Shown here: in pieces, positions 49,712-59,400 of the stretch
How positions within the stretch are numbered: the first letter of the stretch is position 1
Layout: every line of letters begins with the position of its first letter
NCBI GenBank assembly: GCA_016177705.1
Contig: JACOUT010000013.1
Span: 62,001-126,000, forward strand
Direction: 5' to 3'
Length of the DNA stretch: 64,000 nt
Source: Deltaproteobacteria bacterium
GTDB taxonomy: Bacteria; Myxococcota; UBA727; VGSZ01
Program-made: the position numbers and the translations under genes
The notes under the pieces: generated by a model
Database searches by the model: none
What the model was told of the DNA's origin: nothing
What the model saw: only the letters and a program-made list of their open reading frames with translations

Positions 49712-51010
49712 TCAGCGGCCGATGCCGACGTAGCTGAAGCCCTTGTCGCGCAGCGCCTGCGGCGGGTAGATGTTGCGCCCGTCGAACACGGCGGGGTTCT
49801 CCCCCATGCGGCGCTTGATCTCGTCCCAGTCGGGCATGCGCAGCTCGGCCCACTCGGTGAGCAAGCAGACCGCAGAAGCGCCGTCGACCGCGGCGTACTC
49901 GTCGTCGGTGAAGTGCACCTTGTCGCCGAAGCGCGCGCGCGCGTTCGCGATGGCGGCGCGATCGTACGCGCGCACCTTGGCGCCGGCGGCCAGCAGCCCC
50001 TCGATGAGCGGCAGCGCAGGCGCGTCGCGGATGTCGTCGGTGCGCGGCTTGAACGCGAGCCCCCAGACCGCGACCGTGCGGCCCTGCAGCTCTCCCTTGA
50101 AGTGCGCGAGCAGCTTGGCGAGCAGCAGGCCGCGCTGGCGCAGGTTGGCCGCCTGCGCCGCCTCCGCGATGCCGAGCGTGACGCCCTGCTGGCGCGCGGT
50201 GACGAGTAGCGCGGCCACGTCCTTGGGGAAGCACGAGCCGCCGTAGCCGACGCCGGCGTAGAGGAAGGCCTTGCCGATGCGCGAGTCGGACGCGATGCCG
50301 CGGCGCACGTCGTCGATGCAGGCGCCCACCTTCTCGCACAGCGCCGCCATCTCGTTCATGAAGGAGATGCGCGTCGCCAGCATGGTGTTGGCGGCGTACT
50401 TGGTCAGCTCGGCGCTCCTGGTGTCCATGTGCAGGATGCGCAGCTCGCGCAGCATCATGGGCTGATAGAGCCGCTCGAGCACGCCGCGCGCGAACGCGTC
50501 GTCGGTGCCGATGATGATGCGCTCAGGCTTCAAGAAGTCGTTGACCGCGTCACCCTCCTTGAGGAACTCGGGGTTCGAGGCCACGTGGATGGCATGCGCG
50601 GCGCCCTTCGCCACCTCGCGCAGGCGGTCGGCGGTGCCGACCGGCACGGTGCTCTTGGTGACGACGACGCAGGGACCGGTGACCGCCGCGGCCACCTCGC
50701 GCGCCGCACCGAGCAGCGCGGTCAGATCGGCGCTGCCGTCGGCGGCGGGCGGCGTGCCCACCGCCAGCACCACGACCTCGCGGCCTGGCACCGCCTGCGC
50801 GAGCTTGGTCGAGAAGGTGAGCCGCCCCGCCTTGACGTTGCGCGCCACCAGCTCGTCGAGCCCGGGCTCGTAGAAGGGGATCTCGCCCTTCTCGAGGCGC
50901 TTGACCTTGGCCTCGTCGACGTCGACGCAGATCACTTCGACCCCGAGGTCGGCGAGGCCGGCGCCCGTGACGAGGCCGACGTAGCCGGTGCCGACGACTG
51001 CGATCTTCAT
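49712..51010 (-). CDS. ugd: UDP-glucose 6-dehydrogenase
   Basis: 432 residues. It has the NAD-binding start KIAVVGTGYVGLVTGAGL, the catalytic Cys in GYGGSCFPKDV, and VWGLAFKPRTDDIRDAP in the C-terminal domain. It oxidises UDP-glucose to UDP-glucuronate for capsule, exopolysaccharide or LPS. It lies 54 bp downstream of the motility-like cluster on the same strand and may be co-transcribed, linking envelope polysaccharide to it. Confidence 0.96.
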   Translation of the reverse strand: MKIAVVGTGYVGLVTGAGLADLGVEVICVDVDEAKVKRLEKGEIPFYEPGLDELVARNVKAGRLTFSTKLAQAVPGREVVVLAVGTPPAADGSADLTALLGAAREVAAAVTGPCVVVTKSTVPVGTADRLREVAKGAAHAIHVASNPEFLKEGDAVNDFLKPERIIIGTDDAFARGVLERLYQPMMLRELRILHMDTRSAELTKYAANTMLATRISFMNEMAALCEKVGACIDDVRRGIASDSRIGKAFLYAGVGYGGSCFPKDVAALLVTARQQGVTLGIAEAAQAANLRQRGLLLAKLLAHFKGELQGRTVAVWGLAFKPRTDDIRDAPALPLIEGLLAAGAKVRAYDRAAIANARARFGDKVHFTDDEYAAVDGASAVCLLTEWAELRMPDWDEIKRRMGENPAVFDGRNIYPPQALRDKGFSYVGIGR

Positions 51011-51064
51011 GCGGGCGTGTTGCCGCGTTCCGGGCAGCGCCGCAACCCGCGGTCCGGACGGCGC

Positions 51065-52468
51065 CTAGCCGCCCGAGGGCTGGAAGACGAACGAGTTCGA
51101 GATGGTGACCTCGCCGTCCGACGGCGCCGGGAAGCGGATGCGCTTCATGGTCGCGAGCACGCAGCTCGCCACCTCGCTCGAGCCGAGCCCGTCGCGCACC
51201 ACGCGCGCGTCGGTGACCTTGCCGCCGTCGCCGATGGTGAACTCGATGACCAGCTTGCCTTGCAGCTTGGAGTTGGCGCGCAGCGCGGTCTCGTAGCAGG
51301 CCTGGAAGGCGTCCTGCCGACGCCGGATGGTGGCCGCCACGCCCTTCTTGTCGACCTTGCCGTCCACCGCCTCGACGTCGTCGGCGCGCACGCGCGCCAC
51401 GATGCGCGCGGTCTGCTTGCTGCCGGTGTCGACCTTGCCCCCGCCGCCGGTGCCGAGGTCACCGATGCCGGCAGCGCCGCCACCGAGCCCACCGCCAGTG
51501 CCGTCGCCGGCCACGCCGCCGCCGCCGGTGCCGCGTCGCGTGACGCCGCCGGCGCCGCCTGCGCCCGCGATGCCGACGCCGGCCGTTCCCTGCAACGCGT
51601 TGCCGATATCGTCGCTGATGGAGGAGCCGGCGCCGAACACGGAGCCGACCGCGCCACCGCCGCCGCCGGCGCCGCCGCGGCCACCGATGAGCTGCAGGAT
51701 GCCGCGGCCGGCGATCTGATCGCGCAGCGCGCTGCGATCGCCCACGCCCTTGCCGCCACCGCCGCCTTTGCCCTTGCCGCCACCCCCGCCGCCGCCGCCG
51801 CCGTCGCCCTTCTCCACCACCTTCTCGCCGGGGCCCGGGCCGGTGGTGACCGGCAGATCGATGTTGACCGCGATCTTCGGCACCTCGACCTTGGGCGGCT
51901 GGATGGTCTCGACGAACTTGCGCAGGTCCTCGAGGTCGTCGCGCACCTTGGGCGGCTCGGCGAGGCGCACGAACAACGCGAGCACGGCGTGCATCAGGAA
52001 CGACGCCAACAGCACCGCGGTGAAGACCGGCTCGAGGTTGCCTACGAAACCGCCGCGCAACTCGGCCGGCAGCGCGCCCGGAGCCACCTTGGGCGCCTGG
52101 GGCACGAAGTGGAACAACACTTGGATCTCGTTCGAGAGTCGGATGCGGCCGCGCGCGGCCTCGGGCAACGACAACCGATACCGGTCGCCTTGCTTGGAGG
52201 CCTTGGCCTTCAGCTCCGAGAGCTTGACCGGCTTGCCCGGCTCCGGCTCGATCTGGCCCTGCGCGTCCTCGCCGAAGACGAGCTGGTAGCCCTCGCCGCC
52301 GGTCTCGAACACCGTGATGGACTTCGGCAGGTCCGAGCTCTGCAGCACGAAGGTATTTCCAGGCGCTGTGCCGAAGGAGACCGGCGCGCGGTCTGCCACC
52401 ATGCGCTCCTCGATGACGCTCACCCCCTGGATGACGCCGATGCGCAAGATGTTCGGGGGGTTCGCCAT
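51065..52468 (-). CDS. PglI/GltG-like protein: FHA-type domain, membrane helix and AgmX/PglI C-terminal domain
   Basis: 467 residues. About 8-120 is a beta-rich FHA-like cytoplasmic domain (RAPVSFGTAPGNTFVLQ, RIRLSNEIQVLFHF). One membrane helix lies near 143-165 (FTAVLLASFLMHAVLALFV). A long Gly-rich periplasmic linker, including a run of nine Gly, spans about 210-360. The last 100 residues are the TonB-like AgmX/PglI domain (RRRQDAFQACYETALR, GKLVIEFTIGDGGKV, MKRIRFPAP). In Myxococcus, GltG/PglI with this plan links the AglRQS motor to periplasmic parts of the gliding or spore-coat machinery. It follows aglS-like by 184 bp. Confidence 0.88.
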   Translation of the reverse strand: MANPPNILRIGVIQGVSVIEERMVADRAPVSFGTAPGNTFVLQSSDLPKSITVFETGGEGYQLVFGEDAQGQIEPEPGKPVKLSELKAKASKQGDRYRLSLPEAARGRIRLSNEIQVLFHFVPQAPKVAPGALPAELRGGFVGNLEPVFTAVLLASFLMHAVLALFVRLAEPPKVRDDLEDLRKFVETIQPPKVEVPKIAVNIDLPVTTGPGPGEKVVEKGDGGGGGGGGGKGKGGGGGKGVGDRSALRDQIAGRGILQLIGGRGGAGGGGGAVGSVFGAGSSISDDIGNALQGTAGVGIAGAGGAGGVTRRGTGGGGVAGDGTGGGLGGGAAGIGDLGTGGGGKVDTGSKQTARIVARVRADDVEAVDGKVDKKGVAATIRRRQDAFQACYETALRANSKLQGKLVIEFTIGDGGKVTDARVVRDGLGSSEVASCVLATMKRIRFPAPSDGEVTISNSFVFQPSGG

Positions 52469-52652
52469 GAGTCCTTCCGCCTCTCGCCGCGGCCACCCGG
52501 CCACGCACCATCAGGACACCGCCAAAAGGGGCACTGCCCTTTCACGACACCGCTGGCCCATGCGCGGTTCCGAGCAGTCTAGGGCCGGATCCGCCACCTG
52601 CCGCAACTACCAGCCAGACAACGTCTCGCGGCCTCCCAGGGTCTCTCTATCG
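52469..52652. other. Gap inside the motor cluster with no gene seen
   Basis: 184 bp between the AglS-like and PglI/GltG-like genes on the same strand. I see no open frame of credible composition and no clear promoter or hairpin. It could hold a second promoter for the last gene. Confidence 0.5.
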
Positions 52653-53336
52653 CTACTCGGGTCGGATCACGGCGAAGCGGAAGTCGGCGAAGCCGGACTC
52701 ACCGCAGGTCACCAGCACGTCGGTGAGCACGCGGTAGGGCGTGCGCCGGTCGGCCAGGATGATGACCTTGCCGTCGAAGCTCTTGCCCGAGAGCTGCGCC
52801 GTCACTTCCTTGACCGCCTTCTCACGCTTGAGCGCCTCGCGCAGCGGCATGATGACGTAGCCGCCGGAGGCCGGATCCTTCACCGCTTCCGGCACTCGGT
52901 AGCTGGCGGCGTCCAGCTCCGCGATGGGCTGGCCGTTCACCAGGATGCGCGGCGTCACTTGCTGGATCTTGGTGCCGGTCTCGGTGGCGCGCTTCACCTC
53001 GGGGCCCGTGACCATCACGATGGTCGTCTCCTCGATCTTGCCGCAGCCGTCGGGCGGTAGCTCGTCGGAGGGGAGCGTCTCGTCGGGGATGCACGTCGAG
53101 CGCGGCACCTCGACCGAAGGATCGTTGACCTCGACAGGGTTGGTCGCGAACGTCGACAGCAGGTAGACCAGCAGCATGGTCACCATGTCGGTCAGCGAGG
53201 TGATCGAGATGGGCGGCGTGCGCGCGAAGTGCCGCCGCTTGCGACGATGCGACGTCCCCTCCTCGGACTTGCGCAGCTCCGCCGACCAGCCCTTGTAGGG
53301 CCCGGTGCCGTCGGAGGTGTCGGTCTCGCCCGCCAT
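52653..53336 (-). CDS. AglS-like ExbD/TolR motor subunit
   Basis: 227 residues. A basic cytoplasmic N-terminus is followed by one membrane helix with the proton-channel Asp in SLTDMVTMLLVYLLS (Asp50), equivalent to the ExbD/TolR channel Asp. The periplasmic part (about 70-227) has two cysteines (STCIPDE, DGCGK) and the ExbD-type fold ending ADRRTPYRVLTDVLVTCGESGF. With AglR-like and AglQ/V-like proteins it should form a proton-driven stator. It starts 15 bp after the second ExbD-like gene. Confidence 0.92.
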   Translation of the reverse strand: MAGETDTSDGTGPYKGWSAELRKSEEGTSHRRKRRHFARTPPISITSLTDMVTMLLVYLLSTFATNPVEVNDPSVEVPRSTCIPDETLPSDELPPDGCGKIEETTIVMVTGPEVKRATETGTKIQQVTPRILVNGQPIAELDAASYRVPEAVKDPASGGYVIMPLREALKREKAVKEVTAQLSGKSFDGKVIILADRRTPYRVLTDVLVTCGESGFADFRFAVIRPE

Positions 53337-53351
53337 GTCCCTGCCGCGCCC

Positions 53352-53912
53352 CTAGCCGACGATGCCCGCGGCGAAGGCCACGGAGGGAAAGAGCAGCTTG
53401 CCGTCCGCAGACTTCCGCGCGGCGTCCATGACGTGCACGATGTCGTCGTATTCGACGTCGGCGTCGGCGCTGACGATCATGCTCTGCTCGGTAGGGAAGG
53501 TCTTCTTGATCTCGATCAGGCGCTTCTGCAGCGTCTGGAAGTCGTAGCCGATGGTGCTCTTGCTCCCCTGGGTGGTCTGGATCTTGGGGATGAGCGGTTG
53601 ACCAGGCCGGCCTTCGCTGTTGCCGTCGAGCGTGGCTCCGGTGGCGCCAATGTTGATGCCGTCCTTGAGGATGAACACCGTCAGGTTGAGCGTGGAGGGC
53701 GGCGCGTCGGCGCCGGCGGTGCCGTCGGCCACGTTGCCGCCGCCGATCTGCGGCGCCTGCACGTTGAGCATCGCGAGCTGGGTCCATGCCGTCAGCGTCA
53801 TGGTCGACAGGATCAACATGAACATGATGTTCAGGAACGGCGTGACGTCGAGGTCGAGCGCTTCCTCGTCGCCGGGCTCGCGGTGTCGTCGGTCGGACGG
53901 CTTCTGCGACAT
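53352..53912 (-). CDS. AglQ/AglV-like ExbD/TolR motor subunit with Asn at the channel Asp position
   Basis: 186 residues. The membrane helix begins DVTPFLNIMFMLILS, aligning with the ExbD pattern TPFIDVMLVLL, so Asn28 (codon AAC, complement of 53829-53831) occupies the position of the proton-carrying Asp. The periplasmic domain (about 55-186) ends VSADADVEYDDIVHVMDAAR, typical of the family. In other respects it is a normal TolR-like subunit, with AAGGA upstream of the ATG. Whether it still conducts protons or is a structural partner of the AglS-like subunit is open. Confidence 0.92.
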   Translation of the reverse strand: MSQKPSDRRHREPGDEEALDLDVTPFLNIMFMLILSTMTLTAWTQLAMLNVQAPQIGGGNVADGTAGADAPPSTLNLTVFILKDGINIGATGATLDGNSEGRPGQPLIPKIQTTQGSKSTIGYDFQTLQKRLIEIKKTFPTEQSMIVSADADVEYDDIVHVMDAARKSADGKLLFPSVAFAAGIVG

Positions 53913-53976
53913 CGTGTTCCTTCAGCTCACTCTTCCCAAGGCGTGCTGCGCGAGTCGGCGCCCGTTCCTGCGCCTG

Positions 53977-54630
53977 CTACTGGGCTTCGGTGCCGTCGAG
54001 GCCGCCCTTGCCGCGGGTGGTCAAGAGGTTCTCGAGCTTGACCGAATAGAAGTCCAGCTCGTCGATGATCTTCTTGGTCATGCCCGCGAGCACGAGGTGC
54101 GAGAAGAGCGCGGGGATGCCGATGAGCAGACCGAAGGCGGTGCAGTTCATGGCTTCCGAGATCGCGCCGGTGAGCACGGTCGCCTTCTCGGCGGCGGACA
54201 CCTTGGCGACGGCACGGAAGGCGCCGATCAGGCCGAACACAGTGCCGAGCAGGCCGGCGAGCGTGGCCAGCGACGCCAGCGTTCCGAGCGCGTTGCTGCG
54301 CTTGGTCAGCTCCGGCACCACTTCGAGCGAGGCCTCCTCGATGGCGTTTTGGATCTCGGTCTCACCCTTGTTGGCGCGCGTCAGGCCAGCCTTGATGACC
54401 CGCGCCAGCGCGGCGTTCGGCGCTGCGTTGCACAACTTGATGGCGCGGTCGATGTTGTTGGCCATGACCAGCTTCTGGATTTGGGCCATGAACGCCGGCG
54501 CGTTGATGTTGTAGCGGAAGAAGATGAAGATGACGCGCTCGACGGTAATGCCGATCACCAGGAACGACACGAAGGCGATGGGCAGCATCCACAGGCCGCC
54601 CTCCTTGAAGAATGTGATGATCGCGCTCAT
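53977..54630 (-). CDS. AglR-like MotA/TolQ/ExbB channel subunit
   Basis: 217 residues with three membrane segments: about 10-34, 112-138 and 153-177. It has LLGTVFGLIGAF and ISEAMNCTAFGLLIGIPAL, the two conserved pore-lining motifs of TolQ/ExbB. A large cytoplasmic loop with GETEIQNAIEEA separates helices 1 and 2. It should surround the ExbD-like dimer as the channel ring of a proton-motive motor. It is the first of three motor genes in the order TolQ, TolR, TolR, as in aglRQS. Confidence 0.93.
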   Translation of the reverse strand: MSAIITFFKEGGLWMLPIAFVSFLVIGITVERVIFIFFRYNINAPAFMAQIQKLVMANNIDRAIKLCNAAPNAALARVIKAGLTRANKGETEIQNAIEEASLEVVPELTKRSNALGTLASLATLAGLLGTVFGLIGAFRAVAKVSAAEKATVLTGAISEAMNCTAFGLLIGIPALFSHLVLAGMTKKIIDELDFYSVKLENLLTTRGKGGLDGTEAQ

Positions 54631-54714
54631 CTGATTGCCTCGCTCCTCGTCTCGTTCCGACGCTGCCCGAACCTGACACCGAACGCCCCCGGAAGGGAAG
54701 CGTGAGGCACCAGG

Positions 54715-54966
54715 CTAGAAGGGCTGTTGTTCCACCGTCTTGATGATGCGGGCCTTGAGATCCTCTCGGCGCTCGAGGTCCGAGAAGTTGAGGTTGGTCC
54801 GAGGCAGGATGAAGAACGCCTCGGGCTTCTGGATGTTTCCCTCGATGATCAGGTCGTCGAGGGTGATCTTCTTGCGCTGGGCCGCGGCGGGCGCGGCGAT
54901 GACCAACGCCCCGAGCGCGACCACGAGCGCCAGCGCGGCACCGGCTCGAGCCCATGTCCATGTCAT
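54715..54966 (-). CDS. Small secreted protein of the motor cluster
   Basis: 83 residues. A signal peptide (about 1-29, AAPAAAQ cleavage) leaves a mature protein of about 54 residues, ITLDDLIIEGNIQKPEAF..., with mixed strand and helix and no cysteine. No family recognised with certainty. It is 97 bp downstream of the TPR lipoprotein and 84 bp upstream of the AglR-like gene, so a periplasmic accessory role for the motor or scaffold is a fair guess. Confidence 0.78.
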   Translation of the reverse strand: MTWTWARAGAALALVVALGALVIAAPAAAQRKKITLDDLIIEGNIQKPEAFFILPRTNLNFSDLERREDLKARIIKTVEQQPF

Positions 54967-55063
54967 GCGCGACTCCAGGCGACGCCGCAGTGCGGCATCG
55001 GGAGCATACTAGGAGGGGAGCCCACCGACGAGCAAGCGCACGCGCAGGCGTTTCTGGTGCCGC

Positions 55064-56491
55064 TCACTTCTTGCCTCCGGCCGCGGGGGGTGGTGCCGCA
55101 GGAGGACTGACAGCGGGGGGCGGCTTGGCGGTTCCCGGATCCGGCGCCTTTGGCTTGGACGCAGCCTCGGCGTCCTCCTTCTTGCGCCGCTCCTCGCGCT
55201 CGCGCCGCTTGATCTCCTTCTGGATGCGCTTGTCGGTGGCGTCGATGTACTCGGCGAGCCGAGCGGCGACCGCGGGCTCCGGCTTGGCCTTCGCATGGTA
55301 GTCCCGCAACGCCGCCAGGCCCTTCTGCAAGCGCACCAGCTCGTCCTGCCCGGGCAGCGGGTTGTCGATGTAGAGGAGGCCGAGGTTGAAGCGCGCGTCG
55401 AGCAAGGAGGGATCGAGCTCGAGCGCCATCTTGTAGGCCTGCTCGGCATCGACCCAGCGCTTCTCGGCGCGCAAGCCGTTTCCGAGATGGAGCTGGGCAC
55501 GGCCGCTCCTCGGATCGTTCTTGCCGGCCGCCTCGAAGGCGCGCGTGGCCTCGGCGCCGAAGCCCTGCTTGAGCAAGAGCACGCCGTAGTTCTCCTGCGC
55601 CTCGGCCAGCGTGGGCCGCAAGCGCGCGGCCTTCTCGTAGGAGACCAGCGCCTTCTTCTCGTCGCCGAGATCGACGAAGACGTGACCAAGCTCCAGGTGG
55701 ACGAGCGCGTTGCCGGGCTCGACGCCGAGGGCGTTTTCCAGAGCGAAGCGGGCGGTGTCGAGGCGCTTCTGCGTGCGAAAGACCTTGCCCATCAGCAGCA
55801 TGGCTGCGGTGGACCGCTCGTCGTAGCGCACGGCGAGCACGGCCTCGCGCTCGACGGTGGCGAGGTCTTTCTCGTGCCATGCGAGCGTGGCGGCCGCCAG
55901 GTGCGGCCCCGAGCGATCCGGACTTCGCTTGAGCGCGTCGTCGACGAGCTTCTTGGCGTCGCCGGACCGGTTGGCACGCACCAACAAGAGCGCCAGGTTG
56001 GCCATGGCCGGGCCATAGTCCTGCCTGGTGGCGAGCGCGGTGCGGTAGTGGCGCTCGGCCGTGGCGACGTCGCCGGCCGCCTCCGCCGCCGCGCCCGCGC
56101 TGAACCACGCGGCGTAGAAGTACTTGGTGCGGTTGGCCGCATCGACGAAGCGGCCCACCGCCGCCGCCGGATCGGTGCGCGCCGTCTCCGCCGCTGCCAG
56201 GAACGCGTCCCGCGCACCACCCGTCGACGGCAGCCAGTTCTCGTCGTCGATGACCTCGGTCTTGGCGACCGCGGGAGCCGGCGCCGGTGTGCGCACCGGC
56301 TCGGTCGGCGCCGGCGCCGGCGCGCCGGCCGGCGTCGGCGCGGGCGCCGCAGACGTCCCGTCCACAGGCGCGGCGTCGACGGGCGCGCTCGCCGCGAACT
56401 CGTCGGGCTTCTGCGAGGTGGTCTCGCATGCCGAGCACACGACGAACGCGGCAACGGTCAGCAGCACGGGCAGGAGCCGGGTCGCACTCAT
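55064..56491 (-). CDS. TPR lipoprotein, AglT/GltE-like
   Basis: 475 residues. The lipobox VVCSAC (Cys22) ends the signal. A Pro/Ala/Thr-rich spacer (about 30-75) leads to at least eight TPR-like helical pairs (about 90-390; for example PGNALVHLELGHVFVDLGDEKKAL and RAQLHLGNGLRAEKRWVDAEQA by pattern), then a very basic helix (KREREERRKKEDAE) and a Pro-rich tail. Myxococcus AglT/GltE is a TPR protein next to PglI. The start overlaps the stop of the large TPR gene (ATGA). It is probably an outer-membrane or periplasmic scaffold. Confidence 0.85.
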   Translation of the reverse strand: MSATRLLPVLLTVAAFVVCSACETTSQKPDEFAASAPVDAAPVDGTSAAPAPTPAGAPAPAPTEPVRTPAPAPAVAKTEVIDDENWLPSTGGARDAFLAAAETARTDPAAAVGRFVDAANRTKYFYAAWFSAGAAAEAAGDVATAERHYRTALATRQDYGPAMANLALLLVRANRSGDAKKLVDDALKRSPDRSGPHLAAATLAWHEKDLATVEREAVLAVRYDERSTAAMLLMGKVFRTQKRLDTARFALENALGVEPGNALVHLELGHVFVDLGDEKKALVSYEKAARLRPTLAEAQENYGVLLLKQGFGAEATRAFEAAGKNDPRSGRAQLHLGNGLRAEKRWVDAEQAYKMALELDPSLLDARFNLGLLYIDNPLPGQDELVRLQKGLAALRDYHAKAKPEPAVAARLAEYIDATDKRIQKEIKRREREERRKKEDAEAASKPKAPDPGTAKPPPAVSPPAAPPPAAGGKK

Positions 56492-59400
56492 CCGGCGCTC
56501 CCCTTCTGCGACAGCTCGCCCGGCCCGGCGCCGACGGCCTTGAGGGCCGGCGCACCGCCATCCGGCAGCGCCGGCCCGAGCGGCGCCGTGCCGCCCTTGA
56601 CCGGGCGCGAGATCGGCTCTTTGTCGATGGGGAACTCTTGGGGCCGCAGCAGGTTGAGCGCCTCCAAGGTCCGCCGCGTCCAGAGGTTCTGCAAGCGCAG
56701 CTCCTTGGCCTTGTTGTAGGCGGTCCGGTACGCGTCCACCGCCTTCTCTTCTACGGCGAAGGCGCGATCCTCGATCAGGTTGCGGTACTCGTCGCAGGCG
56801 ATCTCGCCGGCCAGGCGCCGCACGTCGTCGGGGCACGGGCTCTTCAGCACGGTCTGCTGCAGGTTGTCGTACAGCGCGCCCACCCGATAGAGCGACGCCA
56901 GGCTCCACTCGGCGGCCTTGTAGGTGGTGATGATGTCCTTGAAGCTCGCCTCGACGCTCACCAGGCGCGTCGACTTGGCCTCGAGCTCCTTCATCTGCAC
57001 CTTGCTGTTCTTGCTGGTGATGGCGAGGCGTGCGTAGCGCGCGTAGTCCTGCTCGGCGAGCGCGAAGGCGGACTTGGCGGCGAAGTAGGCGGCGGCGGGC
57101 GAGCCGCGCGCGCGCTCGAACTGCTTGACCGCCGCCTGGTAGCTCTCGGTGGCGCGCTTCTTCGCCTTGGTGGGATCGGACGCGGTCCTGGCCTGCTCGT
57201 CGAAGATCTCGCCCATGCGCGCGTAGGCCTCGACGACCTTGGGGGCCTGTGCGTTCCTGCTCTCGTAGCGCCTGATGAAGCGGTTGAGCACGTCCAGCTC
57301 GGCGCCGGGCGCGCCGCGTTTCTTGTGCACGGTGGCCGCCTGGTAGAAGACGTCGGGCGCCTCGGGGCGGTCGGGGAACAACGTGGCGAAGCGCTCGAAT
57401 TCCTGCGCTGCGCGCTCGTATTTCTGCTGCCCTTCGAGCGCGAGCGCGGCGTTCACCTGGGCGTCGGGTCGGCGCTCGCTCTTCGCGTAGGTCCTGACCA
57501 GCGTCAGGTAGGTGGCGACGGCCTTGTCGAACTCGAAGACCTGCTCGCTCTTGGAGGCGACGCGGAACATCGCCTCGGGCGCGTTGTCGCTGTCGGGGTA
57601 CTCCTTGTAGAGCCGCTCGTAGAGCGCGGCCGCTTTGATGGGCCGGCGCGCCTTCTCGAGCGAGAGCGCGGCGTTGTACATCATCTTGTCGGCGAACTCG
57701 CGCTTCGGGTCCGCGGCGATCAGCTTGAGGTAGCTGTCGGCGCCCCTCTCGAGCAGCGCGTTGCCCTCTTGAATACGGCCCTCGTCGAGCAGCTTGGCGC
57801 CGTTCTCGAGCGTGGCCTTGGCGATCTCGAATTCTGCGCCACCCTTGATCTTGGCGAACACCGCGGTGTCGCCGCCGCCGACCTTCTCCTTCTCGAAGCG
57901 CTCGGCGTACGCCGCCGCGGCGGTCCAGTCCTTGCGCGCCACCAGGTCGTCGAGGATCAGGTTGGCCGCGCTCTTGGACGCCTCGCTCGCCGGGAACTTG
58001 TCGACGACGATCTGGAAGCGCTTCACCGCCTCGTCGTAGTGGCCATAGGAGTACAGCACCTCGCCCGCGTGGTAGCCGAAGTTGGGCGCCATCTCGTGGT
58101 CGCCGCCGCGCTCGAGGAAACGGTCGATGGCGGCGATGTACTTCTGACGCAGCTCGGGGATGGGCTCGGGCTTGACGTTTGGGTCGCGCTTGCCGGCGAA
58201 GATCTCGCGCTTCTCGAGCTTGCCGGTCTGCACCGCCTGCTCGATGATCTTCTCGTACGCATAGACCGCGTTCAGGCCCGCCTCGCCGCGGTAGCGCGTG
58301 CCTGCGGGCGAGTCGCGCACCGTCTCGTAGGCGGCGACCGCGTCCTCGAAGCGCAGCGAGTAGTAGTAGGTCTCGGCCAGGTAGTACGACAGCTCGTACG
58401 CGTTCTTGTCGTGCGGGTAGCGCTCCAGGTACTTCTTGTACGCGCCCGAAGCCGCCTTGAAGTACTGCAGCGCCACCTCTTGCTTTTCCTGGCTGTAATA
58501 CTCGGACGCCTGCTGGTGGTAGTAGAGCGCTGCCGAGTAGAGGTTGGTGCGCGCCAGCGTCTCCGCCTGGTTGAGCGCCTCGCTGTCGTTGCCGAAGCGC
58601 TTGTACCAGGGCGTGCCCTTGCCGTAGCTCGCCACCAGTACGTCGCGCGCGGCGTTGGCCTTGTCGAACTGCCGCTCGCGCACCCACGCCTGCACCACCA
58701 GGTCCTGCAACTTGGGCGCGTCGCGGTGCATGGGGTCGAGCTCGAGCGCGTAGGAGAGCGCCGCCACCGCCTGCGCATGCTTCGACTGCTTGAACAGGTT
58801 GCTGCCGAGGCGTGCCATGACATCCCGCTCGAAGGGCTTCTGCTCGCCGGTGCGTTTGAAGGTCTCCTTGGCGTGGCCCACGTAGTCGACAGCGAATTCC
58901 GCGTCAGGCGCGTCGGCCGACTTGCCCTTGACGAGCGTCGTCCACTCCGGGCGCTTCCAACCGTCGTCGCCGAAGCTGATGGCGACGTACTGCACGCTCT
59001 CCTCTTCGAGCACCGAGCCCGACTCGCCTGAGGCCTTGTCGCGGTTGGCGTGTGAGTACTCGAGCAGCTCGAAGAAGCGCTGCACGCTCTCGTCGTAGCG
59101 GCTGACCAGGTAGTAGGTCCACGCCAGCTTGTAGAGCGCCTTGTCGTAGTACTCGCTCTCACGCAGCGGGGCCACGTGGAGGAAGGCCGCGATCGACTGG
59201 TCCCACTTCTCCTCGTCGAAGTACTGGTCGCCGATGCGGAACCACACCTCCGGGTAGAAGCGGCTCTTGGGGAAGCGGTCGACCAACGTCAGCCAAGTGG
59301 CGACGCCCTCCTCGGTGCTGCCTTGTGCACGCAGCGTGTAGCCGAGCAGGTAGTAGGCGCCGTCGACGAGGCGGTAGTCGGGGTACTCGGCGATCAGGCG

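Noticed and set aside
51065-54630. Reading the ExbB/ExbD/TonB-like genes as an iron-siderophore Ton system
   Set aside because: The TonB-like protein has the FHA and AgmX/PglI plan, there are two ExbD-like genes in Agl order, and the cluster carries mglA and TPR scaffolds with no TonB-dependent receptor.
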